DNA of 64,000 nucleotides, taken from the NCBI GenBank assembly GCA_026873275.1, contig JANTUC010000003.1, forward strand, positions 2,170,001 through 2,234,000, written 5' to 3'. Positions within the stretch are counted from its first letter, which is position 1. The number at the start of each line of letters is the position of its first letter. The translations under genes and the position numbers were made by a program. This stretch comes from Pseudopithomyces maydicus. Lineage: Eukaryota; Ascomycota; Dothideomycetes; Pleosporales; Didymosphaeriaceae. Below the pieces are notes generated by a model, which was given only the letters and a program-made list of their open reading frames with translations, did no database searches and was not told the DNA's origin. Below, piece after piece: positions 36,045 through 48,188 of this stretch.

Positions 36045-37456
36045 CTACTCCGCAACCCAGACAGCAGCCATTCCCATGCCAGTTCCGATACACATGCTGG
36101 TTACACCAATCTGCTGCCCTGTCCGTTTCAGCTCCGTCAATAGTGTGCTGACCTGCCTTGCACCAGTAACTCCAAGCGGGTGGCCAAATGCAATGGCACC
36201 ACCCTTCGGGTTGATCTTGGCCTGGTCCAGGCCGAGCTCATTGATACAGTACAAGCACTGGCTTGCAAAGGCTTCGTTGATTTCGTAAATGTCGACCTCA
36301 TCCTTGTTCAAACCGGTCTTGGCCAGCACCACGGGAATAGCAGCGGCGGGGCCAATACCCATAAGCAGCGGCGGCACACCGACGATAGAGGCCTGTACAA
36401 ACTTGCCGATGATCTTCTGGCCGAGACGTTGGGCAGTGCTGCGCTTCATGAGCAACACGGCTGCTGCTCCGTCCGAGATCTGCGATGCATTGCCGGCGTG
36501 GATAGAACCATCCTTGGAGAAGGCAGGCTTGATTTTGGCTAGGCTCTCTTGCGTAATGCCCTGTCGCACTCCATCGTCCTTGGTGACTGTGATTGTCTTC
36601 TCCTCGTCCGTCTTGGGATCCGTCCACTTGACAGTCAGTGGGGCAATCTCGTCGTCGAACAGGCCCTTCTTCTGCGCTTCCGTCGCCTTCTGGAAAGAAG
36701 CGGCCGCGAACTTGTCCTGCTCGGATCTCGAGATTCCCTTGTCCTTGGCCATGTTCTCGCTCAGCACACCCATGGGCACCTTGCACTCGGCTGCTGACTT
36801 GTGTTCCTCCAACAAGTCGCTGAACTCGGTCACGGCCTGCGGACCATACTGCTGGCTCATGCTCTCGGCACCAGCACCGATGCCGATCTCAATCATACCG
36901 CTCTTGATGGCGTTGGCAATGTCAACGCATGCCTGAAGGCCGCTAGAGCACTGTCGGTTGAGCGACTTTACGGCAGTGGTATCGGGAAAGCCGGCGGCGA
37001 GAGCGGCAGCGCGGAATTCGGTTGCACCGCCGCCTGGGGCAAGGACAGCACCGACAGCGATATCTTCGACGAGAGAAGGGTCGATGCCGGAGCGTTGGAC
37101 GAGTGCCTTGAAGACGCCGTGGAGGAGGTCGGCGGCCGCGGTGTCTTTGAAGCCGCCTTTGCCGCCTTTGGTGAAGGGTGTGCGGAGCGCGGCAGTGACG
37201 ACAATCTGTTCACTATCATCAGCATTTGGCCCGCTAGAGGCATGTAACGTAGTCGAGCTTGGTCGGGTCCTACATCGTCGGGATGCTTCTGGAGCAATGC
37301 CTGCTTTCCGGCTTGCTTTGCGCCGCTCAAGTGATCGGCGACCTGCGCCAGGCGGTCCTGTGCTGTTGGGTGGTCAGCGTGCATACGGCGACTCTGGCAT
37401 CACAGCGACATGGACATGGACGTACCTCCCGAGTTACGTCCGATCTGGTTGGCCAT
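36045..37456 (-). CDS. POT1: Peroxisomal 3-ketoacyl-CoA thiolase
   Basis: Exons 37456..37426, 37362..37274 and 37205..36045 with introns of 63 and 68 bp; 426 aa, the usual size for this enzyme. Near the N-terminus RLAQVADHL (about residues 14-22) is a good peroxisomal targeting signal type 2. The thiolase core follows: VVTAALRTPFTKGGKGG, LNRQCSSGLQACVDIANA with the acyl-accepting Cys, GNASQISDGAAAVLLM, EINEAFASQ, GGAIAFGHPLGVTGARQ with the catalytic His, and SMCIGTGMGMAAV with the second catalytic Cys. It carries out the last step of beta-oxidation: thiolytic cleavage of 3-ketoacyl-CoA to acetyl-CoA and a shortened acyl-CoA. Fatty-acid-responsive control is expected from the family; no oleate-type element was identified upstream. 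Confidence 0.95.
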
Positions 37457-39811
37457 GTTGAAATGTAGGGTATATGGTGAAGAAGGAAACAGAAGCAAGG
37501 TCAGAGAAGCTGTAAGACGTTGGCTCTGATTACCTCGGTCAGTCTTCGCTGTCTTACTGTGAGGTCCGAAGACGTGGGCGAAGCGACATCATACCCATTT
37601 CCGCCGAGGTAATTGCTGTTTGCAGCTTAGTGCAGCCCACCTAGGACTAGGCTGGATGCACCCCAGCCTTTCACATGCGCTTGCCATTCACATGCCGCTG
37701 ACGTTGAGCACGAGACTGTCTTCTCTTCAGTGACCACAGTGCACGAGTAAACGCTCATGCATTTTCGGCCAGCATACTTGGAATCCTCTTGGGACTTTGC
37801 CGCACGAATGGTCTGGTCCTATGGCGTAACAGACAAGAGTTGGGATGTGCGCAGGCGTGGTTGCATCCTCAGTCGGATGGATCCAATCCGTTACCTTGGT
37901 TCTGCGGCAAGCTGTTCGGACGCTCTTTATCACGTTCGAATGTTCTTACCTGCCGACACAACCTCCCAACTACCGGACATGCCATTTTGTATTACGGACA
38001 ATCTCGCTCGGGGTAGGAGAACTGTGAGCACGATACGCCTGACCCAAAGTATTACCCAAAGTACAGTATTGCGTAGGCCTTGGCATCCATCTTGCATCTT
38101 TGGGGGGTTTTCGTTTTTTTCACGCCATATGGAAAACACGAATTGGCTTGCAGAGGCCGTAGGCAATATTCGGAGTATGCGGCGAACCGAGTACATTGTC
38201 ATGCAGGCGCGGGTATTGGTTCTTACCGAGGGTCCCGAGACATATCCACTCATCTGGCTTCGGAACCCCATTACGTACGCGTCTCGTTTTTTTTTTATCG
38301 ATGGCTGTTGCAAGTCCCCAAGATTGCTTCTGTATACGCAAGAGGCAAACAAGGACCCGAAAACGGGGGCCAGGGAATGCGGGGTTGAAGTTTGTACGAT
38401 ATTCCCGAAGTGGGACCATGGAATATAGGCACGCGTAAAGCGACCAAGGCAAGTCAAGGGAATTAGTCCTGTTAGACGCAGGTTCTGGGCGGGTTGCGAC
38501 CCTTTATCAACACCACTGAGTTTCTGGGCTAACATGCTTCATTAGTAGGGTACCTGGTCATATACGGTTGAACCAAGACGTTAAAATTTGACTGGTAGGG
38601 AGCATCTTTTTCCCTGAAACAAATCGCTGGAAATTTTTCCGTGCAGCGAAATGCGGAATGTGTTGTGCATATACCCTGACCAATATTCCCAGAATGGCAA
38701 TCCAGGGTACATGGGTTGTACGCAACCACGTCGTCGGAACAGCTGCGGTCTGCACAACGATATGCAACCCTGTGTTCACACATGGCATTTTCAGCCGCTC
38801 GCTGTCAGCCACGCTCGACATGAAAGTTTCTGAAAGCCTCAAGCTCCAGCTAGACGGTCCAAGGTTGCCAAGATTACAAATAATCTGAGCTTACTGATGC
38901 CTGGGTCCCCTTTGGCGCGTTGAGGCTGAACCGTTCCCTCTGAGATATCGTGGCGACCGAGAACCGAGTCGGGACGGCGCGAATTCTGAAAGCAGAGAGC
39001 TCATACTGACCTTGCGCCGATGTTTCGAATCTACGGTTCTAGCCAGCCCTAAGGCAGCCATCGCTGAGTGACTTTGAGCTAACCGTCCATGGACCCAGCT
39101 CCGGCCGCTTCTGGCCCGCAACACATTTCCGCGAACTCGTAACCCCTGCACTAGCTTGGTACTGGTGCAAGGTACGCTGTTGGGCATGTACAGCGTCATG
39201 CGCTACCCATCTACTACTCTGTAATTAGAACTTAATCGATACAAAGGCGGGGCCCTTGTCCACGTCGTCGGCTTTTTGTGGCGTGTTCGGCGTGCATCGC
39301 GGCGAGCGCCAAACGATCCTTCCGTGTGGAAGCACACCATCTATCATCTGGCTAACGAAAAGACGTCACCCTCCTGGGAGCATGGTTCACTCCATCAGAG
39401 TCCATCTGCTGTTCACCCGATCTAAACCCGTGCCATGGATCACACCATGGTTCGTTGCAATCGAACACTCTTGAGGGTTTGCATTGCTTGCTACATAAGT
39501 ACGCCCTTCTTTGCACCGCTCGTGGTTCGAACTGGATTGCAAATTCTCACCACCCGACTCCTGTACAGTTCTGTGTGTAAGCCTTCTGGAAAGGGGGCCA
39601 CTAGTGACCATCCGGACACCCGCTCAACTCGCCTAGGGCGTACTAATCTTCTCCACAACGCCTTTTTTTGGCCACCCGCTAGAGGGAACGCTTGCCGTGA
39701 TAGCTTTTACACACTTCCTTCGGACAAGCCCGCTACCGTTGTTTTTATAATCAGTGAGATCTGCACTTGATATGAGACATCCTACTTTCGTTTCCTGAAG
39801 GATCGGCAAAG
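37457..39811. other. Gene-free divergent region
   Basis: 2.36 kb between the divergent thiolase and wall-protein genes. Overlapping ORFs of 201-223 codons occur on both strands at 37757-38535, but neither shows a domain or fungal codon regularity. Both promoters should lie here. No tRNA or repeat is evident. Confidence 0.45.
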
Positions 39812-42800
39812 ATGCAGTCATTCGTTTATCTTCTTTTCTTTGCCTTTCTTCGCCTATGCCAGGCCATCACTTCTCCCGATATCTACTCATTTACCCAACC
39901 TAATGTCGCAACGCCAGGCCTTGGAGATGCTTCTCTTAGCCCTACCGTGCCCTCCAAATCGAGGTGAGTGTTTGCATTGCTCCTACTTTTACATCCAATT
40001 GCTAATCCCAATCGACAGGCACGGTTCCGGTCCTGCTTCAGGCCTGAACATATTCTTGCCCAACTACAAGGCAGACCCGAACTGGTGAGTCTGCTCAAAG
40101 ACACAGAAGCGCTGCATTGAGTAACACATACTAGGCTTCCTCTCGTGCTATCCCTCAAGACCGTTGGCGTACCGGTCAAGGTTAATGAAGTTCTCAACAT
40201 CAGTGCCCAAACCAGAACTCTCTTGATCTACACGTCACCGAGCGTGAGCTACAGCCCTAGTACCGCTGATGTCAACACTTTGACATCGTTTGTGAACAAT
40301 GGCGGTAAGCTCATATTCATGAGCCAAGTTCCCACGGCTCTGCAGAAGTTGGCGGGAGTTTCGGCGTCCAAGGTGGACACCTCCGGCTCAAGGTCTATCC
40401 TACAACTGTCAAACGCAAACCCCGATGCCGATGCTTTCCGTGGCTTCGACTTCACCAACTACTACGACATCAGCATGCCTATCTATGAGAACTACACAGC
40501 GGAAGGATTGGTCAACGTCGGCTACACACCGACAACCGGGGCGATCTCGTTGGCCGGTTGGATCGTACGGAAGAGCGGGGTCGACAGCTCAGACACTTCA
40601 GCTACGAAGACGGCCATTGTCAGAAATCAACCTTCTGGTGCCAAAGGTCTGGTATACAGCTTTGGGATGGACCTTGGATATCTCTTCATACGCGCACAGG
40701 ATGAAAGTGGCGGCTACTCGGAGAACTACGATGGTCACTACTATCCCGGTTATGACATTGGCACTCGCTTCATCAAGAACATTCACACATCGAACTCACA
40801 CTACGTGAGCTTATGGACTGTTCCGTACAACATGGGTGTAGCGTTTACGACAACCTGGGACATTGATACCTATGTATCGTACCCACACGGCCAGGGTATG
40901 GCCGCCGCCGCCATGGAACGGGGTGCTCGAGGAAACTTGAACCTCCACACAAAATATGTCACCGATGCTTACGAGAGGGCTTACTTCCAGTATGGTGTAC
41001 CATATATTTACCAGATTACCGGCTTTCCACTCGCATCCGACGGATATCCCCACATAGATTTTGGAAGCCACTCTGTCAGTCATTCGCCTAACGCAGTCGA
41101 ATTCCCTTCAGGTACCAAGTCCGAGCGTTATCTACAAGGATCGACCTCGGGCTACTCGCCTTATATCCATCAGTGCTCCTCGTCTACACCAGATGGTACG
41201 CCCAACAATGGTGAAGACTGTGTTGAGGGAGGAACGAGCGGCCTCGCTTTCTGGACTGAAAATGGTACCGCATCAGGTGAAGTACGCATCAGCGGATATT
41301 TGATTCGCCATGTTTTGAACGACATCTTCGGCACGAACTACAACCTTACCACCTACCGACCAGGTAATCTGGCATGGAACAAATACCAAGCAAATCACTG
41401 CGTTGCGAACGGGTTCATTGGCGGATCGTCGTGCTCCGGCAACTCCCATCTGAGCCATCTCCCATTCCAAGTCACTCACAATCGCGAATCTTTCCAAGAG
41501 ATCCCATACTACGAATTCCCCCTCCAATGGTCCGATGGTGACGGAAACATGAGCAGTGCTGATTTCCCCGGTTCCGATTTCAGGAAGCAAGTCAACGATA
41601 TCACCACAATGGCGAAGTATGGTGGTCACTACAACATCTTGCTCCATCCTTCCGATGCGGTTTTGGACAAAATCCAGATCCAGCGTGCGCTCCACGATGC
41701 TGTTCGCCCCTTCGCTGCCTTTTTCAACCAGACCGGTATCGCTAACTGGTGGACTATCCGTGATCGCACCATTGTGGATATCACGTCAACGACAGCCACT
41801 TCAGCCACCATGACAGTGCGTCTCGACGGTCGTGTGGATGGTCTTACGCTGCAGATACCCAAGACTTACACCCTGAAATCTGCATCCGCGCCGCTGTCAG
41901 CTTGCCAGCAAGTCTCGTACGATGGATTCACAAATGCTGTTGTATTGACCAACACAGCGAAGGGTGTTTATACCTTGAGCTTCACTGTTGGAACGTCAAA
42001 CTCTACGGTTTCCACTTGCGCAGATTTCACCGCCAAACCTGCCACAGAGTGCGTTGCATGGGACGTTGCCGTTGACGATTTCTTGGAGAATTACTTCTAC
42101 GACAACGGCATCAACCTGTTGCTTCTGAAGACCGTCGAAACGGGTTTGAATACAGCTCAGATGGATGGTAGATTGCAGATCACCTCCACTTCAAACGTCA
42201 ACTCTTACTACACCGAGGTATCTCGATTCTGCTTCGATGCCACAATGTACACGCACCTGTTCTTCGATGCGGTCATCCCCAAGGGTACCACTTTCCAGTT
42301 GCAACTTGTTTCTTACGAAGCCGGTTGCAACACTGAGCGCACGAGCACGACTTTCCTCGACATCTCTGATTATGCGGCTGCTGATGGCAAAAACCACACC
42401 GTTACTGTTCCCTTGAAGGATTTCGCGGGAGAAAACTTCCAATATGTCAGGGCTGTTCGTCTGGTGAACATTGTGCCTGTTCAAGTACCAATCTACATTG
42501 ACAACATTAAGATCCAGAAACGCTGTTTCACGGCCCCTGGTGAAGACGGGTCGCCTGGTCTTTCGATCGATTCTTTCCAGAATGTGGATCGATGGATCAC
42601 TGGAATTAACAACGTCTTTGGAAAGACTGACGATGATGGAACCATGAAGTTCGCTAAGATTGCTGAATTGGGTAAGATGCAGCTTTTACCTGCCAATGCT
42701 GCATCTTATATCTACACCAATACTGCCGCGAATGGAACCAAGCTGAATGCTCAAGGCTATACCGATGTTTCCCTCAACGTAAGGGGCCCCGCTGGAGGCT

Positions 42801-44770
42801 CCTTTGACGTGGTTGTGACGTCCGGGACTAGCAACACAAACTCCACTGTCAATACTGCCTCTTACGCGACTCTGAGCAAGACCACCTACTCGAACATCAC
42901 CATCCCTCTTTCGAAATTTGTGGGCATTAACAACAGTTCCATCAGTCGCATTACGTTGCGCAACTTCAAGCCCAATGCCGGTGCTTCCTCTGATGCCTTT
43001 ACCGTGCGATGGATCTCTCTTCTTGGTACCGGTACCAACTCGACCGGAGGATCGACTTGTGCCGCCCCTCCTGGTTTTGTTGTACTGAACTTCTGCGATC
43101 TATCTGAGTTCGCAAGCAAGACCAGCGCTATCGGCACTCCTTTCTCGGACGACAACACTATGAGCTCTTTCAACCAAACTGAAAGTGGTTATATCAATCT
43201 CACCCCTCAAGCCTCGAGCTCCTACTTCTACACCCAACTCGCACAACCATCTCAATGTTTGGCCATGAATAGCAGCTATAACGCTGTCACTCTGACAGTA
43301 TCTGGTCCAGAAGGTGCAACGGCCAATGTTGGTTTCAAGCACGGCGGAAACGGTTGCAATACCAACGTAGTGACTGATTACGTCCCGGTTACGTTCACCA
43401 CTGCTAGACAGGATGTGATTATCCCCTTCTCACGCTTCTCAAGCAGCTTCAACAAAGCTTACCTCCAGTCCTTTGTTATGACAGCATTCAGTGCTCCTGG
43501 CTCGACGTACCGCATCCATTCCGTGTCTTTCGTTGGAAAGTCAGATAGTCGAGGCTGCGCACTCTGTGAGGGCGCATCAGTCAATACTTGCACATTCTCA
43601 GCTGATGTGCCGCGCACAAACTCGCTTTCTGGTCTACAGACTGACGAGGGCACCCTCGCATCCTACACTGTAAGCAGTGATGGCTCGCTTGATATGGTCT
43701 CCAAGCAAGATGCCTACTGGTACACTCAATTCGGCGCCAATTCGTGCTACAATTCCAACGCGGACAATGCTACAGGTATCCAGCTTTCCGTCTCCGCTCC
43801 CGCAGGTGCATCATTCGACGTCAATCTTCGCTGGAAGACGGACACCCAGTGCACCACTGTCTCTGCTCCTGCTACGGTCCCGATCACAAATTATGTGACC
43901 TTTACTAGCAACTCGAGCTACCAGATCGCGCGCATTCCTTTCTCCGATTTCCCTGGCGTAAACTCGAGCAGATTGGACAGCATTGCCCTCGCCGGTTTCA
44001 GTCCTACCAACGTCGATGTTAAACTCGGCTGTATCAGTCTTGCGTCGATCACTGCTGCTCCAGTACAGCAAACATGCTCTTGCCCCAACAGCGCGTGGCT
44101 CAACTACTGCAGCGGCACCGGTGTTGCAAACCGCAATGCCAACGGCGGTACCCAGAGCGATGATGGCACAATGAGGACTACCCCTGCTCTTTCCAACGGT
44201 GCCCTTGCTTTGAAGCCTCAGGCTTCTGGTTCTTACTGGTACTCGTTGCTGAACAATGTGGATGTGTCCACTTCGACGACGCTTTACCTCAACGTTACGG
44301 CGAATGCAGGCGCGAGCTTCGATGTGCAGTTGCAGAACAACTCTCCTTCTCTGCGCAGCACTGTCAACAGCAAGTCTTATGGAAACATGACCGGCAAACC
44401 AGTCGTGCTCGCAATACCTCTTTCAGCGTACACTACGGCCACCGCTGGATTCTCTCTCCAGAAAATCAGCGCGGTCGTGTTGCAGAACTTCAACGATGGC
44501 ACTGCTACGTACAATCTCAACTGTGCATACTTTGGCGGCTCTGGCACTTCCAGCAGCAACGCTTCTTCGACAAATTCCAGCTCCTCCGCCTCCATCCAGA
44601 AGCGTGACAACACCACCGATGTCACCGCAGTAGCCGGACCGCTTGCTCTGTGGCAGCCAAGCTTTGTGTGGCACCACACTGGAAATATCCAAAAGCACGA
44701 GAAGGAAAATGAGAAGGACCATGCTATCTTCTTCTCCAACTCGACCGCAAACTCGACCTTCAGGTTTTAG
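39812..44770 (+). CDS. Secreted NodB-deacetylase-like protein with five C-terminal beta-rich modules
   Basis: Exons 39812..39963, 40019..40084 and 40135..44770 (introns 55 and 50 bp); 1617 aa. The signal peptide reads MQSFVYLLFFAFLRLCQA. Residues ~55-300 resemble a class-I glutamine-amidotransferase-like Rossmann domain (TLLIYTSPSVSY, FVNNGGKLIFMSQ). Residues ~305-640 look like a divergent NodB/polysaccharide-deacetylase barrel: TTTWDIDTY (Asp315, Asp317), GSHSVSHS (His385, His389) and TYRPGN (Arg481), matching the Asp-His-His metal site and later motif of carbohydrate esterase family 4, with Ser in place of the usual Pro after the second His. Then come five modules of about 160 residues (described separately), a Ser/Asn linker and a charged tail. 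Many N-x-S/T sites and paired Cys fit an extracellular glycoprotein acting on wall or matrix polysaccharide; activity is inferred. Confidence 0.82.
42050..44540 (+). repeat. Five tandem ~160-residue modules within the wall protein
   Basis: Approximate spans are 42050-42525, 42556-43035, 43075-43545, 43585-44050 and 44080-44540. Each copy has a DDGTM- or DEGT-like turn (weaker in the first), a Y-x-YT strand (SYYTEV, SYIYTN, SYFYTQ, AYWYTQ, SYWYSL), a strand like LNVRGPAGGSFDVVV / LSVSAPAGASFDVNL / LNVTANAGASFDVQL, then an IPLSKF / IPFSRF / IPFSDF / IPLSAY strand and a final IxxVxLxxF strand. The pattern suggests a jelly-roll carbohydrate-binding fold. Copies have diverged at the DNA level, so the duplications are old. 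Confidence 0.75.
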
Positions 44771-45946
44771 AGACCTGAGTTAGGTCTTCATAACATTACG
44801 CATGACCACGAAGGCATTTAGCCACTTTCCGTTCTTTTGTATTACCTACATTCATGTCGTTACGGTAGAACAATTTAGTTTTAGATATTTAAAAGTTAAT
44901 GAGACTTCCTTTTCTGTATCCTCCTGCCTTGTAGTTGATATACGTATTTATTTCTTCCTGTGTCTAATATCCTGCATAAACTCTGCTTCGCTAATGTTTT
45001 AGGGAGAAGGACGCCATTGAATGGTGACCACTTTCCTCTTTGCTCCGTTGAAGCAATCATTCTACCGCTCGCATTGATATTGAGATTTATATCTACTATA
45101 TTTACAGCCTTCTCTCCTACAAACTAAAGTCGTGAATGCAAGAAGCCTGCCATGTGTCTGATGCAGAAAAAGGGTTCGGTCCGTGAGCGCTCAATTGATT
45201 TGATAGCTGTTATGCCATACGCGGAGATCTAGTCGAACAGCACAAAGGTATTAGATTGAGATTTCTTTGAACTGACACGCACATCTGCAAGCCACAGGAA
45301 ACCTAACAATCAATGTTTATCAAACAACCCTCTAAGCGTTTCTTTCAACTGTTGGTCGCAACCAGACCATGCCGGGTGACGAGTTTGGTAAGCAGCAGTG
45401 CACCCAATCACAGCCTGAGTGAACGGGCATCCAAGCAGGCGCCGGATGTCACATCACATGATAAATATCGAAGCCAGATAATAGAAATGTTATCGCTTTA
45501 GTATTGCTCATCACAGCAGAAGAAAATCTGCCGCGATATGGTTCCCAGTGCTGGACGCGAATACGTATCCTGTGTGCGAAGATGAGCAGCTCCACTGTAT
45601 TGTCGCATTAACTTACTTATAGACGGTTGAGGTGTTGAGTTATGATTCAGTTGCTTTGTCCGTTTCTACTGGGCCGGACACCTGCCGGCACGAAATGCGA
45701 CGCCCGTCTTGACGGCAACAAAGACGAGTGCCGGACGACGACAAAGAGTGCCCAGTGCAATCGCCTGCCGTCGCCGTCATACAGTTTCCGTCTTCGTATA
45801 TAAAAATTCCTTTCAATGCCGTCGACTGTCTTTTTTTCGATACGAACTTCTGGTCCCTCGTGGTTACTTTGAAGGGCGGGAATAGGTTATCTTGTTACAA
45901 GATTCGTTAGTATCGTTGTTTTCAGTCTGGGATCAGTCTTGGAATC
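44771..45946. other. Intergenic, AT-rich
   Basis: 1.18 kb between tandem genes. The first part is a T-rich 3' region; a TATA-like sequence occurs near the downstream gene. No ORF here is convincing. Confidence 0.5.
45797..45806 (+). promoter_or_regulatory. TATA-like box
   Basis: GTATATAAAAA lies about 150 bp upstream of ATG 45947. Position fits a core promoter; function is inferred. Confidence 0.35.
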
Positions 45947-48188
45947 ATGTCATCTCCGAACTCAGCTCGTCGTTCGAGCAGCCGTTCTGCTACTAGTAGG
46001 AGAGGCACAGTTTCCTCACAAATAGCCAACGATGACGCTCCTGGCAATGCGGATGAGGCTGCATCGTCGTCACAGCCCCCGCGTCGAACGAGTCTACGTT
46101 CCTCCTCCCGACCCAGTGCAGAGAGGCCCCAGGAAGATGCTTCTAACGAAAACACGCTGGCCAAATCCAAGAAGAAGGCTAGCAAGTCCAAGAAAGAAAA
46201 AGAAGGACAAGATGAAGAGGAAAGGGAGGAGGGAGAAGAGGAGCGCGATACTGTGAAAACGGCTAAGAAAAGTGGGGTCTCAGACAAATTCAATCCATGG
46301 CCTAATGAACCCCCACACCCTCCGGGTGAGCCCCAAGTACCTCCTATGCAAGACCATTGGGGATGGATAATCACCAGCCCTGGGGAAGGTGGAGATGCTC
46401 ATGACTTCTCCAAGCAACCGTACGTACATGCTGGGCATGAAGTGGATGTGATCTTTCTCGTCTTGAAAAGCCACAACACTGCCGAACCTCTCCCCACGTA
46501 TTAATCTTTCACTAACATCATACCCAATGATATAGTGCGGCACGCTCTAGCGACGGTCAGACCAATCCTCCACTGTGGGAGAACCGCGAATTCAAATGGA
46601 TAAAGGGCAACAGAGTCGCAGATATCAATGGTGTTCAAGTTAATCAAGACGATCATTTAGTCCTCAGGTTAATTGATATGAGTAAGGAAAAAGTAAAGAA
46701 GGAGAAAGATAAGAAGGACAAGGGCAAAAAGAAAAAGGGTAAGGAAGCCAAGGGAAAGGGCAATGAAGAAGAGGACGAATTTGTCCCTAGACGAGTACCG
46801 CGTCATTGCGCATATCATGGCATACCTAAAGACTGGAATGACAGCTATGCTATAAGCAAGATGAACTCAAGCCGGACAGATTACATCAAGCGTGTTTGTT
46901 GTGACAAATCTTGGACCAACATGGAAGCTCGCTTCTTGGCGGAGCAATTCAAGGAAAATCCCGATATTTCTATCATGGAGCTGACATGTAAACTGAACGA
47001 TCAATTTATGGGGAAACAGTATATCGATGACCCGCAGGAGTGGGACAATCCATCCGTAGGTCGTACAATCGAGTGTGTCAGGTGAGTCAGCCCAGCATTG
47101 TTGGCAATCAAGTAGCTTACGACTTATGCCTCAGGGCTGAGTATCTTGCCAACAAGGATGAATACGACAGCGGAAATGCTCCTAACAAGGCTACTAAGCG
47201 CGACGAGAATGAGGTGGTGCTATCAACTGGTCTAACCGTTGGCGAAATGATAGACAGGAGTAAAGAAACTGTAGATGTCCCGAATGGCACTCTCGGACTA
47301 CCATACTACTATGGTGCTTCTCTCACCATGGAAAAACTGAAGCTACATGCTAAGCAGAGGGATCCACCGGTCTCCATGAAGAAACTGGGAGGGAAAAAGA
47401 AGGACCATATCATAGACAGATTGGAAGCTGCCGATAAGTATGGAGTGGATCAAAATGGGTTCCCAAACATTCCAGGGTCTAAAAAGTCTGGCAATGTAGG
47501 AGTCCTTTCAGTCGGTGTCGTGAACACAGTATTTCAACTCGGTGAAAGCCCTGATGAAGCTGATTATAACGAATCGATCAAACGACTGATACGCTCAAAG
47601 ACGGAAGCAACCGAAAATGGACAGAAACAAGAAGCTTTAGAGTTGCAGGGTTTGATTGGTAGCCTTTTCACAGCACAGGACGCTGCCAGAGCCTTGGAAG
47701 CTCAAGCCTCTCCGTCACGCAAGCGACCCCGATCCAGATCCCGATCCGCCAGCGCCCTCCCGGAATCACCGTCGAAAAGAGGAAAACCGTCCAGTGCTTC
47801 ACGTCAAAAGTCAAGCTCCAATGATAGGGCTGCCTCTCAACGCTCTGCACCCCGCAGTCGTACCTCGAGCAAAGTAAAAATCAATGAGAAGGCTAACGAG
47901 ATCATCGAACCGAGCGATGACGAAAGTGACGACGCAAGCCCCCCCAAGGCAACTACACCGAGGCGTAAACAACCTAAAATTGCATCAAGGCGTGCCTCTA
48001 GTAGCTCTAAACCTTCCGACTCTTCACGCCGATCCTCAACGCGTAACCCAAATCCCAACAGCAACGACGAAAGCAATGACATCGATGAGCTTCTCGCAGA
48101 GACCGCCGAGCCGAATGATGAGCGCGACGAACAGAACTCTGATGGGCCTGAAGCCTATGACGACGGGCTAGACATTTCAGATGATTAG
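45947..48188 (+). CDS. Lys/Glu-rich nuclear protein with SAP-like segment, unknown function
   Basis: Exons 45947..46497, 46536..47081 and 47135..48188. The first intron is only 38 bp but has an ACTAAC branch sequence and restores the frame; 716 aa. The N-terminus is Ser/Arg-rich, then strongly Lys/Glu-rich. A folded part starts at about residue 120 (DHWGWIITSPGEGG, HEVDVIFLVLKSH), is interrupted by a KKDKGKKKKGKEAKGKG stretch, and resumes with a helical W-x-N-M-E-A-R-F-L segment that vaguely recalls SANT/Myb packing. Around residues 430-465 LTMEKLKLHAKQRDPP ... GKKKDHIIDRLEAA fits the SAP DNA-binding motif. The C-terminus is a long Ser/Arg/Pro-rich tail with clear nuclear localisation sequences (SRKRPRSRSRS) ending in acidic residues. 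I do not recognise a named orthologue; chromatin association is inference. Confidence 0.78.

Noticed and set aside
37757..38535. Overlapping 223- and 201-codon ORFs on opposite strands
   Set aside because: Neither shows a domain, signal peptide or splice-linked continuation, and they contradict each other.
39500..39560. tRNA-like GGTTCGAAC T-loop
   Set aside because: No matching acceptor stem, D-arm or anticodon arm could be folded around it.
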